Below are positions 1 through 6,030 of a stretch of 33,972 nucleotides of DNA, piece by piece. The position numbers and the translations under genes are program-made. This DNA comes from an uncultured Lysobacteraceae bacterium (GTDB lineage: Bacteria; Pseudomonadota; Gammaproteobacteria; Xanthomonadales; Xanthomonadaceae). The notes beneath the pieces are model-generated. The model saw nothing but the letters and a program-made list of their open reading frames with translations, did not search any database and was not told the DNA's origin. Location: assembly GCA_937897645.1 (NCBI GenBank), contig CALCNV010000168.1, positions 1-33,972 of the forward strand. Direction: 5' to 3'. Position 1 is the first letter of the stretch. Each line of letters opens with the position of its first letter.

Positions 1-357
1 GGTGGCTCAATATTGGATGGAAACCCTGGGTCAGTTTTCCGTGGAAATCAACACTGCAGTAGTTTGGCGCGCCCGGCCGCGTCTCCGAGCTCATTAATGC
101 AGAGGGTTTGACGAGTTATTTGCAGAAAGCACTCAAGTCGCAAGATTCCAGCTTTTAATGCATTCCCTCTTGTTCCGTTGCTCATCCCTGTGGCAAGCAA
201 TGCCTTTGCAAGCGCAGGATCCACGGCACTCAATGGATATCCCTCAAAACATCGATAGTCTGTGAATATTGTCATATTCAAATTCACCGAACTTAGAAGT
301 TAAGTGATTGAATAACATATAAATATGTTCTATGACAAGATATATATACAATATTAA
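1..357. other. AT-rich segment abutting truncated comM (possible mobile-element end)
   Basis: This stretch is clearly richer in A/T than the rest of the window, most strongly at 285-358. It replaces the expected 3' third of comM. It contains one short ORF (separate entry) and a palindrome, aacatat-aa-atatgtt, at 314-329. I see no recombinase, transposase or rRNA/tRNA gene in it, and the window starts inside it, so the element type cannot be told. The inference that it is the edge of an inserted island rests only on the comM truncation and the base-composition break. Confidence 0.5.
48..287 (-). CDS. Small hypothetical ORF, 79 aa, GTG start
   Basis: An open frame of 79 codons starts with GTG at 287 and ends with TGA at 48. 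I do not recognise the protein. It has no obvious signal peptide, membrane segment or repeated motif; the N-terminal part (MNLNMTIFTDYRCFEGYPLS) looks soluble. No good Shine-Dalgarno sequence precedes the start, and codon use is less GC-rich than in the comM remnant next to it, in keeping with foreign DNA. It lies downstream of comM on the same strand, about 70 bases past the aberrant comM stop. It could be a gene of the inserted segment, a fragment of one, or a chance ORF. Confidence 0.3.
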   Translation of the reverse strand: MNLNMTIFTDYRCFEGYPLSAVDPALAKALLATGMSNGTRGNALKAGILRLECFLQITRQTLCINELGDAAGRAKLLQC

Positions 358-1268
358 ACGGCGAGCTCGTCGAGGAACAGCACGCCGTTGTGGCTCAGAG
401 AAATTTCACCGGGCCGCGGATCCGCGCCGCCGCCGACCAGTGCTACCGCGCTGGCGGTGTGATGGGGCGACCGGTACGGTCGTTGTCGCCAACGCGACGG
501 ATCCAGTCCGCGCCCGCTGACCGAAGCAATGGCGGCGGTTTCCAGTGCTTCGCTTTCACTCGCTTCCGGCAACAGCCCGGGTAGGCGTGATGCCAGCAAG
601 GTCTTGCCGCAGCCGGGGGTGCCGATCAGCAGGATGTGGTGGTTGCCGGCGGCGGCAACTTCCAGTGCGCGGCGTGCATGCATCTGCCCGCGTACGTCGG
701 CCATGTCCGGGATCAGGGTGAGCTGTGGCGGCGGGGCTTCGGCCAGTGGCAGTTGCCGCGTGCGGTTGAGGGCCGCGCAGACTTCCAGCAGGGTGCGTGC
801 GGTGTAGGCCTCGACGTCGCGGGCCAATGCGGCTTCCGCGCCGCTGCCCAGCGGCACGATCAGCTTGCGTCCCGCGCGCGCCGCGGCCAAGGCCGCGGGC
901 AGGATGCCGTCCACCGTGCGCAACTCGCCGGTCAGGCCGAGTTCGCCGAGGAATTCGTAGTCGTTCAGTGCCAGGCGATCGATCTGGCCGCTGGCCGCCA
1001 GGATGCCCAGCGCGATCGGTAGGTCGAAGCGCCCACCGTCCTTGGGCAGGTCGGCCGGCGCCAGGTTGACGGTGATGCGGCGCGCCGGGAATTCGAACTG
1101 CGAACACAGGATCGCGGCGCGCACCCGATCACGCGACTCACGCACCGCCGCTTCGGGTAGGCCCACCACATGGGTCTGCGGCAGGCCGCCGGACAGGTGC
1201 ACCTCCACCCGGACCGGGGGCGCGGACACGCCGGCCCGTGCACGGCTGTGCACCAGCGCAAGGCTCAT
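354..1268 (-). pseudogene. comM: comM, truncated: 5' ~60% of the Mg-chelatase-like ATPase/helicase of natural transformation
   Basis: The 304 residues match the N-terminal two domains of ComM/YifB (usual length about 500 aa): the Lon-protease-like fold domain (residues ~1-170, with GLPEAAVRESRDRVRAAI) and the start of the AAA+ Mg-chelatase domain, with a Walker A GTPGCGKTLLA near residue 215 and the Walker B stretch NGVLFLDEL near 300. The family continues LDELPEF and then ~190 more residues (lid, C-terminal domain). Here the frame reads LDELAV and stops at 354, exactly where the AT-rich segment begins. ComM is a hexameric helicase that extends branch migration during integration of transforming DNA; without the sensor and C-terminal domains this copy should be inactive. 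The ATG at 1268 lies 12 bases after the ubiK stop, so the two probably share a transcript. Confidence 0.85.
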
Positions 1269-1280
1269 GGCGGCGAGGCC

Positions 1281-1544
1281 CTAGTGCTGCGGGGGTTGCG
1301 GGGGTGCGGGCGTTTCCAGCGCGGCGACGGCGCGTTCCAGCGCTTCCAGCTTCTCGCGGGTGCGCAGCAGTACCGCGCGCTGCACGTCGAACTCCTCGCG
1401 CGTCACCAGGTCCAGCTTGCCCAGCCCGGATTGCAGTGCGCTCTTGAAGGTCTGCTGCAATTCTTCCTGCGATTCCTTCAGCCCCGGTGGCACCAGGTTG
1501 CTGAGGCGGCGGGCGAGGTCGTCGATGTGGTTGAGGTCGATCAT
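1281..1544 (-). CDS. ubiK: UbiK-family accessory factor (BMFP domain)
   Basis: The 87-aa protein begins MIDLNHIDDLARRLSNLVPPG and has the family's two-part layout: an amphipathic N-terminal half and a C-terminal coiled coil (about residues 45-78, REEFDVQRAVLLRTREKLEALE), ending in a Pro/Gln-rich tail. UbiK (YqiC) binds UbiJ and supports aerobic ubiquinone synthesis; the family is also described as membrane-fusogenic. The start at 1544 is preceded by a GGAGAA ribosome-binding site; the open frame continues upstream but lacks a comparable site and would run into the glnK promoter region. It is the first gene of a two-gene unit with comM, transcribed away from glnK. Confidence 0.85.
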   Translation of the reverse strand: MIDLNHIDDLARRLSNLVPPGLKESQEELQQTFKSALQSGLGKLDLVTREEFDVQRAVLLRTREKLEALERAVAALETPAPPQPPQH

Positions 1545-1745
1545 GGTGGGTTCTCCGGCAGTGCGCCCAGCGTCGCCCGGTTCGCGGGGCGAAGTTATCG
1601 GCGTTCGCTGCGACACTGTGTCGGAAAAATCCGGTCGTAGGCGGGCCACCATTGAACCCGAGCGCCCGCAGGCATGCAACCGCGATATCCTGCGGGGGAC
1701 AGTTCCCGTTCCGGGCGCGGCTGCAGCAGAGACAGGATCGACCCT

Positions 1746-2084
1746 ATGAAAATGATCATGGCCATCATCAAGCCGTTCAAGCTGGACGACGTGCGCGAAG
1801 CCCTGGCCGAAACAGGCGTCGCCGGCATCACCGTCACCGAGGTGAAGGGCTTCGGTCGCCAGAAAGGCCATACCGAGTTGTACCGCGGTGCCGAATACGT
1901 GGTGGATTTCCTGCCCAAGGTGAAGGTGGAGATCGCCGTGACCGACGCCCAGGTCGACATGGTGGTGGATGCCATCGTCAAGGCGGCGGGTACCGGCAAG
2001 ATCGGTGACGGCAAGGTGTTCGTGTATTCACTGGATCGCGTGGTGCGCATCCGCACGGGTGAGCTGGACGGCGACGCGCTGTAA
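1746..2084 (+). CDS. glnK: P-II nitrogen regulatory protein GlnK/GlnB
   Basis: The 112-aa protein has full P-II length and starts MKMIMAIIKPFKLDDVREAL. The T-loop carries GRQKGHTELYRGAEYVVDFLPK with the uridylylation tyrosine at residue 51, and the ATP-binding B-loop is GTGKIGDGKVFV. P-II trimers sense 2-oxoglutarate and ATP/ADP and control glutamine synthetase adenylylation, NtrB or AmtB. I chose the ATG at 1746, which matches the family N-terminus and has AGGA about 8 bases upstream. No amtB follows, and no GG-N10-GC sigma54 element is evident in the 200 bases between ubiK and glnK, so GlnB-like constitutive expression is as likely as GlnK-like. The symbol is therefore provisional between glnK and glnB. 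Confidence 0.88.
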   Translation: MKMIMAIIKPFKLDDVREALAETGVAGITVTEVKGFGRQKGHTELYRGAEYVVDFLPKVKVEIAVTDAQVDMVVDAIVKAAGTGKIGDGKVFVYSLDRVVRIRTGELDGDAL

Positions 2085-2113
2085 TTGCGCGCTAGGTCCA
2101 GAGACGAATACCA

Positions 2114-2515
2114 ATGCGAGTGTGGAAAAAATTCTTGGCTGTTGCTGCTCTTGCGCCTGTCCTTGCAACTGCTGGGTACATTGGCTATCTCTGGATAACT
2201 TACATTGATGAAACGGTCTCCGCCGGCACGGCCTACGGATTCAGTATCGGAGCGTCCAAACAAGAGGCTCTCATGTCGGCCAACAATCTTAATGGTCATC
2301 CACGTGCAGTCTTATACGTCAGCTACGGCCCTAGAGCTGGAGAAAACTTCACTGCCGTGCCTTCAGCATCACAGATAGATCAACTGCAAGCGCATGATCG
2401 GTGGGACGTCCTCCTTGATGGTTCCGGTAAGTTCTTTAATTCAGTTCGGTTAACATTTCGCGACGGTAAGCTTGTTGAGATTCACCGGCACCGAAAGCAT
2501 TTCGAGCTTCCATAG
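2114..2515 (+). CDS. Hypothetical membrane-anchored/secreted protein, possible former gene cassette
   Basis: The 133-aa protein has an N-terminal hydrophobic segment (residues ~5-29, FLAVAALAPVLATAGYIGYL), then a soluble domain ending VRLTFRDGKLVEIHRHRKHFELP. The pattern GFSIGASKQEAL followed by a C-terminal strand with DGKLVEI recalls BamE/BLIP-like folds, but that is a guess from pattern only. The gene is visibly less GC-rich than glnK or the lipase. It is followed 18 bases after the stop by a sequence (2534-2598) that looks like a decayed integron attC site, and is preceded at 2090 by gctaggt, one mismatch from the attC core gttrrry. I infer it may have arrived as a gene cassette. Function unknown. 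Confidence 0.7.
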   Translation: MRVWKKFLAVAALAPVLATAGYIGYLWITYIDETVSAGTAYGFSIGASKQEALMSANNLNGHPRAVLYVSYGPRAGENFTAVPSASQIDQLQAHDRWDVLLDGSGKFFNSVRLTFRDGKLVEIHRHRKHFELP

Positions 2516-2533
2516 TTCGCAGTGCCGTTCTGG

Positions 2534-2598
2534 GCCCAATAATTCATTCAAGCCGGGCTCGCTCCATTACAAGTTCACTTATTCCCACTGGCGTAAAC
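2534..2598 (+). repeat. Degenerate attC-like site (integron recombination-site remnant)
   Basis: The left half reads gcccaat followed by aattcattcaagccg (2541-2555), the same 15 bases found in the left arm of the intact attC at 24254-24365. The right end, ggcgtaaac (2590-2598), resembles the attC ending ggcgttaaac with one T lost. Internal stem symmetry is mostly gone, so it would not recombine. It directly follows the 133-aa gene, where a cassette's attC would be. The 15-base match is seen; calling it an attC fossil is inference. Confidence 0.45.
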
Positions 2599-2615
2599 CA
2601 CACACGGGTTCGTGC

Positions 2616-3380
2616 ATGACTGTTGCTGTTCACAGAGCCCTGCTGCTCGCATTCATATCGCTGTTCGCCGCCCCGAATCTTCGCGCCGCCGAACCGGTCG
2701 CCGCGCCAGCGCCGCAGGCCAACGCCTGCGTAGTGCTCTTGCATGGCCTGGGACGCACCTACCGCTCCATGCACAGCATCGAGCACGCGCTGCGCGATGC
2801 GGGCTACGCCACCATCAGCGTCGATTACCCGTCGCAGAGCAAGCCGATCGAAGCGCTTGCGCTGCAGGCGGTGCCCGAAGGCGTGGCTTATTGCCGCAAG
2901 CAGGGCGCGACCACCATCCACTTCGTCACCCATTCCATGGGTGGGCTGGTGCTGCGCTATTACCTGTCGACGCATCGCGTGCCGGAACTTGGGCGCACGG
3001 TCATGCTCAGTCCGCCCAACCAGGGCAGTGAAGTGGCCGATGTGCTGGTGGGGACCGGCATGTACGACCGCGTCAACGGCCCGGCCGGCGGGCAACTGGT
3101 GACCACGGCGGACGGCATCGCCGCGCGCCTGGGGCCGGTGGATTTTCCGCTGGGCATCATCACCGGCAACGAGCAGACCGTGTTCGACAGCGTGCTGGCC
3201 ACGCAAATCCCCGGAGAGAACGACGGCAAGGTGTCGGTGGAGCGGGCCAAGGTCGAGGGCATGTCGGACTTCATGGTGCTGCCGGTCACGCACACGTTCA
3301 TCGTCAACAACGGCGTGGTGATCGGGCAAACGCTGCACTTCCTTGAACACGGCAACTTCCTGCGCGAAGTGGCGCACTGA
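2616..3380 (+). CDS. Secreted alpha/beta-hydrolase, lipase/esterase-like
   Basis: The 254-aa product starts with a signal peptide (about residues 1-25, hydrophobic LLLAFISLFAAP then RAAEP). The hydrolase core begins CVVLLHGLGR (38-47), an oxyanion-type HGLG. The nucleophile elbow is THSMGG with Ser107, Asp203 in GENDGKVS and His226 in PVTHTFI complete a plausible triad, and LSPPNQGSEVAD (131-142) is typical of triacylglycerol-lipase/PGAP1-like enzymes acting on ester bonds. The first elbow residue is Thr rather than the usual Gly. I chose the ATG at 2616 because it gives a complete signal peptide; the longer frame from 2472 runs back through the preceding gene. Substrate unknown; export to periplasm or outside is expected. 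It has its own spacing from both neighbours. Confidence 0.82.
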   Translation: MTVAVHRALLLAFISLFAAPNLRAAEPVAAPAPQANACVVLLHGLGRTYRSMHSIEHALRDAGYATISVDYPSQSKPIEALALQAVPEGVAYCRKQGATTIHFVTHSMGGLVLRYYLSTHRVPELGRTVMLSPPNQGSEVADVLVGTGMYDRVNGPAGGQLVTTADGIAARLGPVDFPLGIITGNEQTVFDSVLATQIPGENDGKVSVERAKVEGMSDFMVLPVTHTFIVNNGVVIGQTLHFLEHGNFLREVAH

Positions 3381-3483
3381 TCCGTCAGCGTCCGGCAACA
3401 ACGCCGCCGCAGACTGGCGGTCGCAGCGCCGCCGCACGACCATGCTATAAAACCTTCCCGACCCACCCCCCGAGGAAATACCC

Positions 3484-3732
3484 ATGAGAAGGACCCGCAG
3501 CCTGCTGGGCACCGCCGCCCGCACCGCCGTCATCGTCAAGACCGCCGAAGCGGTATCCGGCAACAAGAAGGCCGCGCCCGCGCCTGCCGCCGCCGAGCCC
3601 GCCGCCGCCGCACCCACCGGCATGACCGAGGAAAAGATCGCGTTGCTGCAGAAACTCACCGAACTGCAGAAAGCCGGCGTGCTGACCGACGAGGAATTCG
3701 CTGCCGAGAAAGCCAAGATCCTCAACGGTTGA
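3484..3732 (+). CDS. SHOCT-domain small protein
   Basis: The 82-aa protein has a basic N-terminus (MRRTRSLLGTAARTAVIVKT), an Ala/Pro-rich linker (residues ~30-46) and a C-terminal SHOCT domain (about 50-82: EKIALLQKLTELQKAGVLTDEEFAAEKAKIL). SHOCT is a short two-helix oligomerisation module found at the ends of many proteins; here it is nearly the whole protein, so a self-associating or adaptor role is plausible but unproven. A GAGGAAA site lies just upstream of the ATG, and tataaa at 3446-3451 could be a -10 box, although no clear -35 is seen. Confidence 0.78.
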   Translation: MRRTRSLLGTAARTAVIVKTAEAVSGNKKAAPAPAAAEPAAAAPTGMTEEKIALLQKLTELQKAGVLTDEEFAAEKAKILNG

Positions 3733-3812
3733 GATTTTCGCTAAGTGCACCACGCCTCTGCTCGATTGGTCTGTAGCGAGGAATTTCCAGCATCGAGCAT
3801 TGGAATACGCGT

Positions 3813-4961
3813 ATGGATCGCCGCCAGTTCCTGTCGGTAAGTGGATTGGCCGCGGCGACACCCGCCTTCGCCCATGCGTTGGCGGGCAGCGCGGCGCCTG
3901 ATCAAGGATTGTTCAAGCGCGTCGACTTTGCTTCCGACGGACTGGGCCTGGATCCGCGTGAATATTCCACGCTGCTGCAGCAAGCGGCGGCCGACGGAAG
4001 CTTGCAGGCCGACAACTATTCCAACGGCGGCGTGATCGCCCAGCTCGAGCAGTCGTTCGCACGGCGGCTGGGCAAGGAGGCGGCGATGTTCGTGCCCACC
4101 GGCACGCTGGCCAACCACATCGCGGCCAGGACACTTGCCGGCAACGACCGTCGCGTCCTGGTACAGGCCGAGAGCCACCTCTACAACGACAGCGGCGACT
4201 GCGCGCAGACCTTGAGCGGCTTGAACCTGGTGCCATTGGCGGAAGGGCTCAGCACGATCAGCCTGGATGAGGTCAAGCGCTGGGTGGAGCGTACGGCGCA
4301 GGGTCGCGTCGAATTGAACGTCGGCGCGATCTCCATTGAAACCCCGGTGCGACGGAAAGACCACCAGGTGGTCGAATTCGACGCGCTGGAGCGTGTCTGC
4401 CGCTACGCACGCAAGCAAGGCATCCGGCTGCACCTGGACGGCGCGCGGCTGTTCAATCTTCCGCAACACACCGGCAAAAGCGTCAAGGAATACGCGGCCC
4501 TGTTCGACACCGTCTACGTGTCCTTGTGGAAACATTTCAACGGGACGTCTGGCGCCATCCTTGCCGGCGATGCGACGTTCATCGACGGCCTGTTCCACAC
4601 GCGGCGGATGTTCGGTGGCTCGCTGCCGCACGCCTGGCCACAAGTCGCGCTGGTCGCGAAGTATGTGGATGGCTATGAACAGGAATATGCGAACGCGTGG
4701 CGAGCAGCAGAGCAGCTGATCGCCCTGCTGCAAGCCGATGGCCGCTACACCGTGCGCAAGGTGGAGAACGGCACCAGCAAGTTCTTCCTCGCGTTGCCCG
4801 GCATTGCGCCTGGACTCCTGGCGGAGCGGGCCATGCAGAAAGGGATCGTGCTTTCTGCAGGGCCGGCGGACGCCAAGGAGATAGGCCTGCAGGTCAACGC
4901 CACGATCCTGCGCCGATCACCCGAAGCGTTGGCGCAAGCTTTCATCGGCTTGTTGCAATAG
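3813..4961 (+). CDS. Threonine aldolase / beta-eliminating lyase family PLP enzyme with Tat signal
   Basis: The 382-aa protein is a fold-type I PLP enzyme of the threonine aldolase/beta-eliminating lyase family. Landmarks are FVPTGTLANH (93-102), HLDGARLFN with Asp209 for the PLP ring nitrogen, and SLWKHFNGTSGAIL with Lys240 as the Schiff-base lysine. The family cleaves L-threonine or L-allo-threonine to glycine and acetaldehyde. Unusually, it begins MDRRQFLSVSGLAAATPAFA, a twin-arginine signal (RRQFL, then a hydrophobic stretch and AFA), so the holoenzyme may be exported folded with its PLP. The start at 3813 has GGAA upstream. It ends 2 bases before a strong hairpin repeat that separates it from convergent speE. 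True substrate is uncertain. Confidence 0.8.
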   Translation: MDRRQFLSVSGLAAATPAFAHALAGSAAPDQGLFKRVDFASDGLGLDPREYSTLLQQAAADGSLQADNYSNGGVIAQLEQSFARRLGKEAAMFVPTGTLANHIAARTLAGNDRRVLVQAESHLYNDSGDCAQTLSGLNLVPLAEGLSTISLDEVKRWVERTAQGRVELNVGAISIETPVRRKDHQVVEFDALERVCRYARKQGIRLHLDGARLFNLPQHTGKSVKEYAALFDTVYVSLWKHFNGTSGAILAGDATFIDGLFHTRRMFGGSLPHAWPQVALVAKYVDGYEQEYANAWRAAEQLIALLQADGRYTVRKVENGTSKFFLALPGIAPGLLAERAMQKGIVLSAGPADAKEIGLQVNATILRRSPEALAQAFIGLLQ

Positions 4962-4963
4962 GC

Positions 4964-5050
4964 GTAGCCCGGGTAGAGCGCAGCGAAACCCGGGGCTTTT
5001 TTAGTTGATCCGCCACAGCCCCGGGTTTCGCTGCGCTCTACCCGGGCTAC
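4964..5050. repeat. REP-type hairpin, 34-bp perfect arms
   Basis: Arms 4964-4997 and 5017-5050 are exact inverted copies (starting gtagcccgggtagagcgcag), separated by 19 bases. A near-identical element is at 22803-22888 and degenerate halves occur at 20671-20692 and 22750-22778, so this is a dispersed palindromic family. It lies between the convergent 3' ends of the threonine-aldolase gene and speE and may terminate both; the left arm is followed by a run of six T. Confidence 0.9.
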
Positions 5051-5058
5051 ATAGGGAT

Positions 5059-5925
5059 TTATTCCCCCAGCGCCTTCGCCACGAACGGCGGTGCCACCAG
5101 CACGCCGGTGTGCAGATGCGCGCTGTAGTACAGCGTGTCGAACGCCTTGCTGCTGGCATCGCCTTCGCGGAAATCGAAGCCGCCCGTCTTTGAATTGGAA
5201 TGCTTCCTCGCAAGCGTCACGCTCCACCAGCCAGTCGGATAGCAGGGCTGCGGGAACGGCAGGGTCTTGAAGGTGGTGAAGCCGGCCTTGCGCATCTCGC
5301 CGCGCATCTCGTTGATCAGATCCAGCAGCGCCAGCGGTGATTCCGATTGCTGCACCAGGATGCCGTCGTCTTTCAACGCGCGGAAGCAGCTTTCGTAGAA
5401 CGCCTTGTTGAACAGGCCTTCGGCCGGGCCGACCGGATCGGTGGAATCCACGATCACCACGTCCACGCTGCCGGCAGGGCAGTTGGCCATGTAGGCGATG
5501 CCGTCGTCGAACAGCAGTTCGGCGCGCGGGTCGCTGTTGGAATCACACAGTTCGGGGAAATACTTCTCCGACATGCGCGTGACCTGCTCGTCGATGTCGC
5601 ATTGGGTCGCGCTCTGCACGCCGGGGTGCTTCAGCACCTCGCGCAGCGTGCCGCAATCGCCGCCACCGATGATCACCACGCGCTTCGGATCCGCGTGAGT
5701 GAACAGCGCCGGGTGGCTGATCATCTCGTGATAGAAGAAATTGTCGCGCGTGGTCAGCATCACCGCGCCGTCGATCAGCATCAGGTTGCCCCAGTCGGTG
5801 GTGCCGTAGATCTCGATCTTCTGGAACGGCGACTGCACTTCATCAAGTTTCCCGGTGGTGCGGAAGCCGATGGCGGAACCGGTGGGCTGGAAGTATTCGA
5901 TGTGCCAGGTGCTGTCGTTTGTCAT
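5059..5925 (-). CDS. speE: Spermidine synthase
   Basis: The 288-aa protein transfers an aminopropyl group from decarboxylated S-adenosylmethionine to putrescine, giving spermidine and methylthioadenosine. The signature is complete: YGTTDWGNLMLIDGAVMLTTRDNFFYHEM (40-68), the nucleotide-binding VVIIGGGDCGTLREV (83-97), acidic DID near 110 for dcSAM, and VIVDSTDPVGPAEGLF (157-172) with catalytic Asp160. C-terminal FPQPCYPTGWWS is also family-typical. I chose the ATG at 5925 (MTNDSTWHIEYF); the frame stays open 27 codons further upstream but those residues do not resemble the family. It is divergent from the M48 peptidase gene, and the next plus-strand gene but one is speA, so the polyamine pathway is clustered. 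Confidence 0.95.
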   Translation of the reverse strand: MTNDSTWHIEYFQPTGSAIGFRTTGKLDEVQSPFQKIEIYGTTDWGNLMLIDGAVMLTTRDNFFYHEMISHPALFTHADPKRVVIIGGGDCGTLREVLKHPGVQSATQCDIDEQVTRMSEKYFPELCDSNSDPRAELLFDDGIAYMANCPAGSVDVVIVDSTDPVGPAEGLFNKAFYESCFRALKDDGILVQQSESPLALLDLINEMRGEMRKAGFTTFKTLPFPQPCYPTGWWSVTLARKHSNSKTGGFDFREGDASSKAFDTLYYSAHLHTGVLVAPPFVAKALGE

Positions 5926-6030
5926 CGCCGTGGAGCCGATTGCGGGAAGGGCGCGAATTGTACCGGATACCGCGTTACAGGCAGGCTGCGATGGCTTAGC
6001 ATCCATCAGGGATGTAGCGGGGGATTGGGA

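Noticed and set aside
1545..1745. Sigma54 promoter before glnK
   Set aside because: No GG-N10-GC element with correct spacing was found by eye.
2544..3725. 393-codon minus-strand frame opposite the lipase and SHOCT genes
   Set aside because: No family likeness; the opposite strand has a signal peptide, catalytic triad and ribosome-binding sites.
4964..5050. CRISPR-like repeat
   Set aside because: Only two inverted arms with one spacer; the same unit recurs at distant intergenic sites, so it is a REP-type hairpin. No CRISPR array was seen anywhere in the window.
5347..6030. 228-codon upstream extension of the M48 peptidase
   Set aside because: It lies antisense to speE, has low-complexity composition and the family N-terminus fits the ATG at 6031.
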